DNA of 64,000 nucleotides from Homoserinibacter sp. YIM 151385 (GTDB lineage: Bacteria; Actinomycetota; Actinomycetes; Actinomycetales; Microbacteriaceae), in contig NZ_CP115175.1 of NCBI RefSeq assembly GCF_027912415.1, forward strand, positions 2,046,001-2,110,000. The letters run 5' to 3'. Shown in pieces: positions 45,203-53,172 of the stretch. Both the position numbers and the translations under genes were made by a program. Below the pieces are notes generated by a model. The model searched no databases. It saw nothing but the letters and a program-made list of their open reading frames with translations, and was not told the DNA's origin. The number at the start of each line of letters is the position of its first letter. Positions within the stretch are counted from its first letter, which is position 1.

Positions 45203-45487
45203 ATGGCTGATTCACTCAACAAGACCGAGCTGGTCGCCGCCATCGCCGCGGAGTCGGGCCAGAGCCAGGCCGCCGTCTCCGGCGTCATCGACTCGCTCTT
45301 CGGCATCCTCGCCAAGTCGGTCGGCGAGGGCACCAAGGTCGCGATCCCCGGCTGGCTGTCGGTCGAGCGCACTCACCGCGCCGCGCGCGAGGGCCGCAAC
45401 CCCGCGACGGGCGAGACCATCCAGATCCCCGCCGGCTACGGCGTCAAGGTCTCGGCCGGCTCGAAGCTCAAGGCTGCCGCCAAGTAA
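45203..45487 (+). CDS. hup: DNA-binding protein HU
   Basis: 94 residues; nucleoid protein that bends DNA. Typical start MADSLNKTELVAAIAAESG and the beta-arm AREGRNPATGETIQIPAGYGVKVSAGSKLK. It has no long basic C-terminal tail, unlike mycobacterial HupB. AGGAGG at 45190-45195 sets the ATG. It has its own terminator and lies between the ribosomal set and the CtaG gene. Confidence 0.95.
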   Translation: MADSLNKTELVAAIAAESGQSQAAVSGVIDSLFGILAKSVGEGTKVAIPGWLSVERTHRAAREGRNPATGETIQIPAGYGVKVSAGSKLKAAAK

Positions 45488-45502
45488 GTCTCCTGAATTC
45501 AG

Positions 45503-45537
45503 CGAGAGCCCCCGACCACGACGGTCGGGGGCTCTCG
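45503..45537 (+). terminator. Terminator after hup
   Basis: Perfect 15-bp stem CGAGAGCCCCCGACC / GGTCGGGGGCTCTCG with loop ACGAC. Confidence 0.9.
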
Positions 45538-45583
45538 TGCGTCCGCGCCGTGTGCCGCCCGGGCCCGCACCGGCTGTGCTGCC

Positions 45584-45657
45584 CGCCAGAGACATGTCTC
45601 CGGCGCCGCGGACCCCGCCACGCCGCCGTCCCTCTCGCCGCAGACATGTCTCTTGCG
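45584..45657. repeat. Long hairpin, class B copy 2
   Basis: Arms CGCCAGAGACATGTCT (45584-45599) and AGACATGTCTCTTGCG (45642-45657), complementary at 15 of 16 positions, 42-base loop. The same word as at 40817-40878, but with the two arms in the opposite order. Confidence 0.8.
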
Positions 45658-45695
45658 GACGAGGCAGACGGAGGGGATGCGGAGGCGGCGGCCCG

Positions 45696-45701
45696 TAGAA
45701 T
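45696..45701 (+). promoter_or_regulatory. -10 element of a leaderless CopD-CtaG transcript
   Basis: TAGAAT six bases before GTG 45708, no Shine-Dalgarno sequence. Confidence 0.6.
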
Positions 45702-45707
45702 CATGCG

Positions 45708-47696
45708 GTGCAGCGCGTACTCTGGGTGTCCGGCCCCGCGGCGCTGCTCGCCGCATCCCTCCTCGCCCTCCTCGGCTCGCTCGCCTTCGGCGGCGGCGCC
45801 GACGCCCCCCTCGTCTTCGACCCGGGTGCGGCCGTGCGCTGGGGGCAGCCGATCGCGAAGCTCGCGGTCAACCTCGGGGTCGGCGTCGCGATCGGCGCGC
45901 TCGTCCTCGCCTGCTTCGCCCTGACGCCGACGGAGCGCGCCTTCGGCCGCGCCGTCGACGTCGCCGCCGCCGGCGCCGCCGTCTGGACCGTCGGCGCGAC
46001 CGCGACCGCCTTCTTCGTCTTCGCGAGCGTCTACAACCAGCCGATCACCCTCGACCCGGCGTACGGGGATGCGCTCGGCACCTTCCTCACGACCGTCGAG
46101 CTCGGCCAGAGCTGGCTCATCATGTCGATCGCGGGCGCCGCGCTCACGGTGCTGTGCTTCGCGATCCGCAGCCGCACGCTCCTCGCGCTGCTCGTCGTCG
46201 GGGCCGCGCTCGCCCTGCTGCGGCTGTCGAACGAGGGGCACTCGGGCGACAGCGCGAGCCACGACCAGGCGGTCACCGCGATCTGGCTGCACATGATCTT
46301 CGCGGGGCTCTGGCTCGGCGGCCTCGTCACGATCGTCGCCCTGCGGCCGGTGCTCGACCGGGGTCGGCTGGCGGCGATCATGGGCCGCTACTCGAGCCTC
46401 GCGCTCGTCTCCTTCGTGGTCGTCGCGGCGAGCGGCCTCCTCAGCGCGCAGATCCGCGTGGGCGAGCCGGAGGGTCTGCTGAGCCCCTACGGCATCCTCG
46501 TCCTCGCGAAGTCGGCGCTGCTGCTCGCGCTCGGCCTGTTCGGCGCGGCGCAGCGGCGCCTGCTCATCGGGAAGCTCGGGCGCGGCAGCGGCACGCCCGC
46601 CTTCTGGGGCGTCGTCGTGCTCGAGATCGCCTTCATGGGTCTCGCCTCGGGGGTCGCCGCGGCGCTCGCCCGCACGCCGACGCCCGTCCCGGACACGGGC
46701 ACGGCCGAGCTCCCCGCCCCGACCCCCGCCGAGCTCCTCACCGACAAGCCGCTGCCGCCCGAGCTCACCCCCGAGCGCTGGATCACGAGCTGGAACATCG
46801 ACCTCCTCTGGCTGCTGCTCGCCGCCTTCGGGATCTTCTTCTACATCGCGGCCGTCCTCCGCCTCCGCCGCCGCGGCGACACCTGGCCGTGGCACCGCAC
46901 CGTGCTGTGGGTGGCCGGGATGCTGCTCTTCTTCTGGGTGACGAACGGCGCGCTGAACGTCTACGAGCAGTACCTCTTCAGCGCCCACATGCTCGCGCAC
47001 ATGCTGCTCAGCATGGCGATCCCGGTCTTCCTCGTGCTCGCGGCGCCCGTCACGCTCGCGTCGCGGGCGATCGCGAGGCGCGACGACGGCAGCCGTGGCG
47101 GGCGCGAGTGGATCCTGTTCGCGGTGCACCACCCCGTCGCGAAGGTGCTCACGAACCCGGGGGTCGCCGCCGGGATCTTCGCCGCATCCCTCTGGGTCTT
47201 CTACTACTCGCCGCTGTTCCGCTGGGCCACCGAGGACCACGTCGGCCACATGTGGATGGTCGTGCACTTCCTCATCTCGGGCTACCTGTTCGTGCAGGCG
47301 CTCGTCGGCATCGACCCCGTCGCGGGACGCCCGCCGTACCCGCTCCGGCTGCTGCTGCTCCTCGCGACGATGGCGATGCACGCCTTCTTCGGCCTCGCGA
47401 TCATGTCGACCGAGTCGCTGCTGCTCGCCGACTGGTACGGCGCCATGGGCCGCACCTGGGGCGATCCGCCGCTCCAGGATCAGCAGGCGGGCGGCGGGAT
47501 CGCGTGGAGCGTGGGCGAGATCCCGACCGTCTCGCTCGCGATTCTGGTCGCGTTCCTCTGGAGCCGCAGCGACGCCCGCGAGCAGAAGCGCGTCGACCGC
47601 AAGGCGGAGCGCGATGGGGACGCCGAGCTGGAGGCCTACAACGAGATGCTCGCGAAGCGCTCGCGGGGCGGCGCGGGCGGCGCGGGGCGCGTCTAG
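45708..47696 (+). CDS. CopD-CtaG fusion: copper-transport domain plus cytochrome c oxidase assembly factor
   Basis: 662 residues, about 14 membrane helices. N-terminal half (about 1-320) is CopD-like, with TVELGQSWLIMSIAGAALTV, RLSNEGHSGDSASHDQ and IWLHMIFAGLWLGGLVTI carrying the conserved His residues. C-terminal half (about 350-620) is the CtaG_Cox11-type caa3 assembly factor: LNVYEQYLFSAHMLAHMLLS, FAVHHPVAKVLTNPG, WMVVHFLISGYLFVQALVG and MAMHAFFGLAIM. It probably delivers copper to terminal oxidase CuA/CuB sites. This fusion is the normal actinobacterial form. Its stop codon overlaps the next minus-strand gene's stop (CTAG). Confidence 0.9.
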   Translation: MQRVLWVSGPAALLAASLLALLGSLAFGGGADAPLVFDPGAAVRWGQPIAKLAVNLGVGVAIGALVLACFALTPTERAFGRAVDVAAAGAAVWTVGATATAFFVFASVYNQPITLDPAYGDALGTFLTTVELGQSWLIMSIAGAALTVLCFAIRSRTLLALLVVGAALALLRLSNEGHSGDSASHDQAVTAIWLHMIFAGLWLGGLVTIVALRPVLDRGRLAAIMGRYSSLALVSFVVVAASGLLSAQIRVGEPEGLLSPYGILVLAKSALLLALGLFGAAQRRLLIGKLGRGSGTPAFWGVVVLEIAFMGLASGVAAALARTPTPVPDTGTAELPAPTPAELLTDKPLPPELTPERWITSWNIDLLWLLLAAFGIFFYIAAVLRLRRRGDTWPWHRTVLWVAGMLLFFWVTNGALNVYEQYLFSAHMLAHMLLSMAIPVFLVLAAPVTLASRAIARRDDGSRGGREWILFAVHHPVAKVLTNPGVAAGIFAASLWVFYYSPLFRWATEDHVGHMWMVVHFLISGYLFVQALVGIDPVAGRPPYPLRLLLLLATMAMHAFFGLAIMSTESLLLADWYGAMGRTWGDPPLQDQQAGGGIAWSVGEIPTVSLAILVAFLWSRSDAREQKRVDRKAERDGDAELEAYNEMLAKRSRGGAGGAGRV

Positions 47697-48676
47697 CCCT
47701 CCGCCGGCATCGCGCGGATCGCGAGCGCCTCCCCCTCGCCGAACTGGATGCGGAACGACACGTCGAAGTCGACGCGCTCGTCGGCGTCGCGCTCGCTGCC
47801 GTCGAAGAGCGACTGGATGCGGACCTTCACGCGGGCCTCCGCCGCCGCATCCCGCACCTCCCAGGTGCCGAGCTCGCGCGCCGGCGCGATCTCGATCTCC
47901 GGATACTCCGCGATCGACCAGCTCGGCTCCGACTCGATGCGATTCGTCACCTCGAGCCCGAAGGGACAGCCGCTCGGCATGAGCACGGTCTGCTCGGCGC
48001 AGCGGTCGAGGTACTCGCGCACCTGCGCGTCCACCTGCTCGCGGAAGCGCTCGTTGGCGCGCACGTCGAGCTCGACCGCGAACTCCTCCCCCGGCTCCGC
48101 GACGAGCAGCTCGAGCGGGTCCGCCTCGAGGTAGGTCGTCTCGTGCTCGAGCACATAGCGCCCGGGGGTGAAGAGGGCGAGGCGCGCCGCCGTGCCGGCC
48201 GCCGCCTCCCGACCCGGGGTGTTCGCGAGGATGCCGCCCACCCGGTAGCGGAGGTCGTGCTGGACGGTGAGGTCGGCGACCGCCAGCGGCGTCACGGCGA
48301 AGCGCCAGCGCGGGAAGAGGCCGAGCCGCGATCCCGAGCGCTCCACCTGGAAGGTCGAGCGGCCGGCTCGCCCGTCGGAGACCCACTCGGCGGTGACCCG
48401 GTGGACGCCCGCCGCATCCGCCTCCTCGCCCGTGATCTCCACCTCTTCGAGACCGGGCATGGCGCGTCGGTCGAGGAGCGTGCGCTGCGCGCCGTCGAGG
48501 CGGACGCCGGGAAGCGCGAGGGCGCCGGCCGCGTCGCCGCGCGCCACGAGGTCGAGATAGGTGCGGACGAAGGCGCTCGCGGAGAGCACGGTCGCGTTCG
48601 CGGCGACCACCCCGCCCACCAGGACGAGGGCGAGCACGGCGCTCCCCGCGACCCAGGGGAGAACTCGACGCCGCAC
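47693..48676 (-). CDS. Membrane-anchored extracytoplasmic protein, unknown
   Basis: 327 residues: an N-terminal signal-anchor (RRRVLPWVAGSAVLALVLVGGVVAA), then a mixed alpha/beta extracytoplasmic region with two cysteines (RCAEQTVLMPSGCPFGLEV) that may pair. The opening FVRTYLDLVARGDAAGALALPGV resembles NTF2-like or Mce-associated-type beginnings, and later SLFDGSERDADERVDFDVSF is beta-rich; no family assigned with confidence. TAGGAT (-10) lies at 48683-48688, six bases before GTG 48676, so this message looks leaderless. Confidence 0.65.
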   Translation of the reverse strand: MRRRVLPWVAGSAVLALVLVGGVVAANATVLSASAFVRTYLDLVARGDAAGALALPGVRLDGAQRTLLDRRAMPGLEEVEITGEEADAAGVHRVTAEWVSDGRAGRSTFQVERSGSRLGLFPRWRFAVTPLAVADLTVQHDLRYRVGGILANTPGREAAAGTAARLALFTPGRYVLEHETTYLEADPLELLVAEPGEEFAVELDVRANERFREQVDAQVREYLDRCAEQTVLMPSGCPFGLEVTNRIESEPSWSIAEYPEIEIAPARELGTWEVRDAAAEARVKVRIQSLFDGSERDADERVDFDVSFRIQFGEGEALAIRAMPAEG

Positions 48677-48734
48677 GCGGCCATCCTATGTAGTGTGAAG
48701 GGCCGCCACCCCGACCCCCGAGGAGCCCGCTTCC

Positions 48735-50042
48735 GTGTCCCTGCCCGAGCTCGCGCCCGAGCAGGCCGCCGTCTTCCGGGCCATCGAGTCCACCCGCGAG
48801 CACATCTTCGTCACGGGTCGTGCGGGCACCGGCAAGTCGACGCTCCTCGAGCACCTCTCCTGGAACACCTCGAAGCAGATCGTCATCTGCGCCCCGACCG
48901 GCGTCGCGGCCCTCAACGTCGGCGGGCAGACGATCCACTCGCTCTTCCGCCTCCCGATCGGCGTCATCGCCGACCACGAGCTCACGCAGGGGCCCGACCT
49001 GCGCAAGCTGCTCGGTGCGATCGACACGCTCGTCATCGACGAGGTGTCGATGGTGAACGCGGACCTCGTGGATGCCATGGACCGCGCGCTGCGGCAGGCG
49101 CGAGCCCGCCCGCACGACCCCTTCGGCGGCGTGCAGGTGGTGCTCTTCGGCGACCCGTACCAGCTCGCCCCGGTGCCGGGCGACGGCGACGAGCGGGCCT
49201 ACTTCGAGGATCGCTACCGCTCGATGTGGTTCTTCGACGCGAGGGTGTGGGAGGAGGCCGAGCTCCGCATCTACGAGCTCCACGCCATCCACCGCCAGCA
49301 TGAGCTCGAGTTCAAGCAGCTCCTCACGGCGGTGCGGCACGGGAGCGTCACCGCCGAGATGGCGGAGCGGCTCAACACCGTCGGCGCGCGCCCCGCACCC
49401 GACGACGCGATCACGCTCGCGACCACGAACGCGACCGTCACCCGCATCAACGCCCGCCGGCTCGCCCAGCTGCCGGGCCGCATCCGCACCGCCGTGGCCG
49501 CGCTCGAGGGCGATTTCGGCGGCCGCGCCTACCCCGCCGACGAGAAGCTGGAGCTCAAGGTCGGCGCGCAGGTCATGTTCCTCCGCAACGACACCGGTGG
49601 CGACGGGCGGTGGGTGAACGGCACCATCGGCGAGGTCGTGTCGATCGGCGACACCGTCGTCGTGGAGGTCGACGGCGAGGACTTCGAGGTGCTGCCCTCG
49701 GTCTGGGAGAAGTACCGGTACCGCTACTCGCCCTCGACGAAGGAGCTGCAGAAGGACGTCGTCGCGGAGTTCACGCAGTTCCCGCTGCGGCTCGCCTGGG
49801 CGGTGACGATCCACAAGTCGCAGGGCAAGAGCTACGATCGCGCGATCGTCGACCTCGGCGAGCGGAGCTTCGCGCCGGGGCAGACCTATGTCGCGCTCTC
49901 GCGGATCACCGCGCTCGACGGGCTCTACCTGTCGCGCCCGCTGCGCCCGCGCGACGTCATCGTTGACGAGCACGTTCGCCGCTTCATGGCGCGCGCCGAG
50001 CGGGTGCCCGGCATCGAGGCGGCGAGCGACCGGCTGATCTGA
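48735..50042 (+). CDS. PIF1/RecD2-like ATP-dependent DNA helicase
   Basis: 435 residues. SF1B helicase with Walker A TGRAGTGKST (27-36), motif Ia QIVICAPTGVAALNVGGQTIHSLF, Walker B TLVIDEVSMV, motif III VVLFGDPYQLAPV, and the C-terminal AWAVTIHKSQGKSYDRAIVD and TYVALSRITALDGLYLSRP motifs. This combination is the PIF1 family, which unwinds 5'-3' and works on G-quadruplexes or recombination intermediates. There is no extra nuclease or HRDC domain. GTG 48735 with GAGGAG 8 bases upstream. Confidence 0.9.
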   Translation: MSLPELAPEQAAVFRAIESTREHIFVTGRAGTGKSTLLEHLSWNTSKQIVICAPTGVAALNVGGQTIHSLFRLPIGVIADHELTQGPDLRKLLGAIDTLVIDEVSMVNADLVDAMDRALRQARARPHDPFGGVQVVLFGDPYQLAPVPGDGDERAYFEDRYRSMWFFDARVWEEAELRIYELHAIHRQHELEFKQLLTAVRHGSVTAEMAERLNTVGARPAPDDAITLATTNATVTRINARRLAQLPGRIRTAVAALEGDFGGRAYPADEKLELKVGAQVMFLRNDTGGDGRWVNGTIGEVVSIGDTVVVEVDGEDFEVLPSVWEKYRYRYSPSTKELQKDVVAEFTQFPLRLAWAVTIHKSQGKSYDRAIVDLGERSFAPGQTYVALSRITALDGLYLSRPLRPRDVIVDEHVRRFMARAERVPGIEAASDRLI

Positions 50043-50091
50043 GCCTGCGGTCCGGCCACTGCCCCTGCCCCCGGCCTCCGCCTCGCGGCTC

Positions 50092-50192
50092 CACCACCTT
50101 CCGAAATGCAGGACGGGCGGCGGGCTCGCCCGGGGAATCCGGGGCCGACGCTCGTCCGGAAACGTGCTCGTCCTGCATTTCGGAAGGTGGTG
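50092..50192. repeat. Long hairpin, class A copy 1
   Basis: Perfect 24-bp inverted repeat (50092-50115 and 50169-50192) around the word CACCTTCCGAAATGCAGGAC, with a 53-base loop, between the convergent helicase and DUF4383 genes. The core recurs at 61741-61839. Confidence 0.9.
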
Positions 50193-50249
50193 CGGCGGGG
50201 CGGCGGGGCGGGATGCGGCGGCGGCCGGGGCACGCCGGCCGCGGCCGGC

Positions 50250-50666
50250 TCAGGAGACCGGGCTGCGGACCTCCCGCTCGGCGCCGAGGCCGACCGCGAG
50301 GAGGGCGACGGCGCTCGCGAAATGCAGCACGTTGTCGGGCGCGTTGATGGCGAGGACGTTGAGGTCGCTGTTCGTGATGAGGAACAGCCCGGCGATCCCG
50401 AGCACGAGGCAGCCGGTGCCGACGATGGCGTTGAGGGTCTTCGCGGCGCGGCGACCCGCGATGCCGGCGGCGAGCAGCACCAGGCCGAGGAGCAGGTGCA
50501 CGAGATTGTGCGCGACGTTGACCTCGAAGATGCCGAGGATCAGCCCGCCCTCGGTCGCGACGAGGCCGACCCCGGCGTTCGAGGTGGCGACGGACCCGAG
50601 GATGCCGATGAGCACGAAGGCGGCGCCGATGATGACGGCGAGCATCCGGTTGGGCGAGCGGCGCAT
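50250..50666 (-). CDS. DUF4383 membrane protein
   Basis: 138 residues with four hydrophobic helices; the NVAHNLVHLLLGLVLLAAG and NVLHFASAVALLAVG segments match the conserved N-x-x-H-x-x-x-H-x-x-x-G and N-x-x-H patterns of DUF4383. Function unknown; common in actinobacteria. Confidence 0.88.
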   Translation of the reverse strand: MRRSPNRMLAVIIGAAFVLIGILGSVATSNAGVGLVATEGGLILGIFEVNVAHNLVHLLLGLVLLAAGIAGRRAAKTLNAIVGTGCLVLGIAGLFLITNSDLNVLAINAPDNVLHFASAVALLAVGLGAEREVRSPVS

Positions 50667-50708
50667 GTCGGGTCTCCTTCCCCCGGCTCAGGCTAGCGAC
50701 GGCGCCGG

Positions 50709-51362
50709 TCAGCCGTCGAGCTGCTGCTCGAGGAACACGGCCGTGCGGGCGAAGGCGAGCGCGGCGGCGTTCCGGTCGACGCGCTCCGGCAGGCTCGCGT
50801 TCGCGAAGGAGTGCTGCGTACCGAGGTAGCGGTGCACCGTGACGGGGGTGCCGTGATCCTTGAGCGCCGCGGTGAAGACCTCGGGCCCGTCGCCCTCGGG
50901 CCACTCGTCGTATTCCGCGAGGTGGAGGAGCACGGGGCACGGGATGACGGTGTGCGCGGACTGCTCGAGCGCCGCCGCGTAGGCGACCACCGCATCCGCC
51001 TGCCCGGTCTGCGCGTGGCGGAGCGCCATCCACCCGCCCATCGCGAAGCCGACCAGCCCGACGCGCGTCGTCCCCTGCGCGCGCGCCTCGCGGATGGCGC
51101 CGTCGATGGCCTCGTCGGCGTCGGCGAGGAGCAGCTCGTCCATGAGCCGGGCGCCCTCGCGCTCCTCGGCGGTCGCGATGCCGCCGTACAGGTCGAGCAC
51201 GACGACGCGCAGCCCCGCGCGGTCGGCGAGCGCCGCCCCGTAGGACTCGAGCCAGGGCAGCCGTCCGTACATGTCGTGCACGACGACGGCGAGGGGACGT
51301 CCCTCCTCGCCGTAGACGAGCGGGATGCCGGGGCTCGGCAGCGGGATGAGCGCGTCGTCCAC
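50709..51362 (-). CDS. Dienelactone-hydrolase-family protein lacking the nucleophile
   Basis: 217 residues of the DLH alpha/beta-hydrolase fold: LAVVVHDMYGRLPWLESYG, VVVLDLYGG, and VGLVGFAMGGWMAL where the normal nucleophile elbow G-x-C-x-G or G-x-S-x-G has Ala at position 107. The acid D152 (LAEYDEWPE) and base H184 (GTQHSFAN) remain. The missing Cys/Ser means hydrolysis by the usual mechanism is unlikely. The next minus-strand gene upstream encodes an SRPBCC protein, only 3 bases away, so they form an operon. Confidence 0.8.
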   Translation of the reverse strand: MDDALIPLPSPGIPLVYGEEGRPLAVVVHDMYGRLPWLESYGAALADRAGLRVVVLDLYGGIATAEEREGARLMDELLLADADEAIDGAIREARAQGTTRVGLVGFAMGGWMALRHAQTGQADAVVAYAAALEQSAHTVIPCPVLLHLAEYDEWPEGDGPEVFTAALKDHGTPVTVHRYLGTQHSFANASLPERVDRNAAALAFARTAVFLEQQLDG

Positions 51363-51365
51363 GGC

Positions 51366-51869
51366 TCAGCCCTCGAGCCCGAGCAGGGCCCGGAACCGCG
51401 CGACGTCGCCGTCGCCGGGGATGCGGGTGCCGGCGTCCTCCCGGCCGTCGAGGAGCGCCGCGAGGTCGTCGAGGCAGGCATCCCAGCCGGCGGCGATCTG
51501 CGCGACCGTCTTCGGGTCGGCGATCTCGTCGCGGAGGCGGAGGGTGCTGATGCCGTCGGCGGCCGCGGCGCCGGACTCGAGCGTCCAGCGCAGGTGCTCG
51601 TCCGACCAGATGTAGGCGATGACGCGCGGCTCGCCCACCTCGGCGAACTCGAGCAGCTCGGCGACCTCCGGCTCGTCGTCGTCGGGGAACGCGAAGGCGA
51701 TGCGCCCGCCCGCCATCTGCTCGAGCTCGACGTCGCACGGGAACCAGACGGAGAGCTGCGCGGGCACCGTGAGCGCATCCCAGACCCGGTCGACGGGGTA
51801 CGCCAGCTCGCGCGCGAGCTCGAGCGCGAGCCCGCCCGCGCTCCGGTCGATCCTGACCTCGGTCGGCAT
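51366..51869 (-). CDS. SRPBCC (AHSA1-like) domain protein
   Basis: 167 residues of the START/Bet v1 fold: ELAYPVDRVWDALTVPAQLSVWFPC and ELLEFAEVGEPRVIAYIW are typical of AHSA1-like proteins that bind hydrophobic ligands. The C-terminal GWDACLDDLAALLDGRE helix is the last helix of the domain. Operon with the DLH-like gene; first gene in that pair. Confidence 0.85.
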   Translation of the reverse strand: MPTEVRIDRSAGGLALELARELAYPVDRVWDALTVPAQLSVWFPCDVELEQMAGGRIAFAFPDDDEPEVAELLEFAEVGEPRVIAYIWSDEHLRWTLESGAAAADGISTLRLRDEIADPKTVAQIAAGWDACLDDLAALLDGREDAGTRIPGDGDVARFRALLGLEG

Positions 51870-52004
51870 GGCGTCGTCCCCGTTCCCCGCTCGTGGTGCG
51901 GCGTCGCTCTCCCGCCGAGCGTAGTCCGGGCGTCTGAGAGGGCGGGGATGTTGTGCCGCGTTCCGGGGATGGCGTCGCGCGGGATCCCCGGCGAGGATGG
52001 CGGC

Positions 52005-52388
52005 ATGCGGCGCCTCGGCTGGACGGCGCGGGTGCTCATCGCGCTCGCGGTGGTCGGTGCGCTCGCCTGGGGCGTGGGGGTCGTGCTCGCGCCGCCGCCG
52101 CCGCCGCCGACGCTCGGCGACCCGGGGATCGTCCGCGGCCCGGACCCCGGGACGTGCCGCCATGCGGACGACCCGGTCACGTGGGCGTGCGAGGAGCCCG
52201 CGGCGGACGGGACGGCGTGGGATGTCGTGGAGTGGGGCGTGATCGAGGACGACGATGCCGCGAGTCTCGACTGCGATGACCCTCTGCCCGAATGCGAGTC
52301 GGGTACCTGCGTCGTGCAGCTCGTCGATGAGAACGACGAGCCGCTCTCGCTCGAGGACCTCGAGACGATCTCGTGCTGGGACCGCTGA
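52005..52388 (+). CDS. Small exported or membrane-anchored Cys-containing protein
   Basis: 127 residues: a signal-anchor (MRRLGWTARVLIALAVVGAL), a proline run (PPPPPP), then an acidic outer part with six cysteines (in GTCRH, WACEE, DCDDP, ECESGTC, SCWDR), an even number that could form three disulfides. No family recognised. ATG 52005 is chosen because it begins the hydrophobic segment. Confidence 0.55.
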   Translation: MRRLGWTARVLIALAVVGALAWGVGVVLAPPPPPPTLGDPGIVRGPDPGTCRHADDPVTWACEEPAADGTAWDVVEWGVIEDDDAASLDCDDPLPECESGTCVVQLVDENDEPLSLEDLETISCWDR

Positions 52389-52432
52389 CACCGGCATCCC
52401 CTAGTCTGGGCCGCATCCCCCGAGGAGGCCCC

Positions 52433-52723
52433 ATGCCGCACGAGATCGGACCGCTCGACCACGAGTTCACGGCGCCCATCGGCGTCGAGGTGAAGGGCGA
52501 GACGTGGTCGTGCGTCGAGATGCCCGGCTCGGCCGAGTTCTTCGGCACGGGGCGCGCCGTGCGGGTGGATGCGGTCGTCGACGCGATCGAGCTCCGTGAT
52601 GTCGGCCTGATGCCGACCGGTGCCGGCGGGCACATGCTCTCGCTCAGCGCGGCGATCCGGAAGCGGCTCGGCAAGGAGGTCGGCGACGAGGTCGCGGTCC
52701 GCCTGACGGCGCGGACCCGCTGA
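52433..52723 (+). CDS. DUF1905 domain protein
   Basis: 96 residues. EFTAPIGVEVKGETWSCVEMPGSAEFFGTGRAVRVDAVVD and LSLSAAIRKRLGKEVGDEVAVRL match the DUF1905 domain, a small beta-barrel with AbrB-like ending, of unknown function. GAGGAGG sets ATG 52433. Confidence 0.85.
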   Translation: MPHEIGPLDHEFTAPIGVEVKGETWSCVEMPGSAEFFGTGRAVRVDAVVDAIELRDVGLMPTGAGGHMLSLSAAIRKRLGKEVGDEVAVRLTARTR

Positions 52724-52739
52724 TGGCGCCGAGCGTCGC

Positions 52740-53093
52740 TCAGCGGGCGGGCTGCGACCTGCCGTCGATGACGTCGCTCACGAGCCGGTGCGTCGCGGCC
52801 AGCTTCTCCATCTGCACGGCCAGGTCGTCGCGGACGAGCCGGAGCTGGTCGATCACCGGTTCGTGAACGGCGTCAGGCACGTCGCCGAGGCAGGTCAGCG
52901 CGGAGGCGACGACCTCTCGCGAGAAGCCCATCTCGAAGAGGAGCCGGATCGCGCTGGCCCGCTCCACCGTCGAGTCGTCGTAGTCGCGGTAGCCGTTCGC
53001 CAGCCGCTCGGCGTGGATGAGGTCATGTTCCTCGTAGTAGCGCAGGGAGCGGGGGCTCACGCCGCTGCGCCGGCTGAGCTCACCGATCTTCAC
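52740..53093 (-). CDS. MerR-family transcriptional regulator
   Basis: 117 residues. N-terminal MerR helix-turn-helix MKIGELSRRSGVSPRSLRYYEEHDLI with the R-Y-Y wing, followed by a short helical region. No C-terminal ligand or metal-binding domain beyond the coiled coil, and no cysteines except one (LTCLGD). Divergent from the esterase gene at 53173, whose promoter has the 19-base spacer typical of MerR control. Confidence 0.9.
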   Translation of the reverse strand: MKIGELSRRSGVSPRSLRYYEEHDLIHAERLANGYRDYDDSTVERASAIRLLFEMGFSREVVASALTCLGDVPDAVHEPVIDQLRLVRDDLAVQMEKLAATHRLVSDVIDGRSQPAR

Positions 53094-53096
53094 GAC

Positions 53097-53127
53097 TTGA
53101 CCTTGACACGATGTCAGAGTCTAGCGT
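53097..53127 (+). promoter_or_regulatory. MerR-type promoter of the esterase gene
   Basis: TTGACC (53097-53102), 19-base spacer holding the dyad TTGACA-CGA-TGTCAG (53103-53118), then TAGCGT (53122-53127). The long 19-base spacer is typical of MerR-activated promoters. Confidence 0.75.
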
Positions 53128-53172
53128 CGGATCGCGTCGGCGTCAGGGCCGGCCGCGATCGAGGAGAAGCAC

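Noticed and set aside
45468-49973. Long minus-strand frame of about 1,500 codons across hup, CopD-CtaG and helicase
   Set aside because: It crosses several real genes, terminators and promoters; composition is typical of an antisense shadow.
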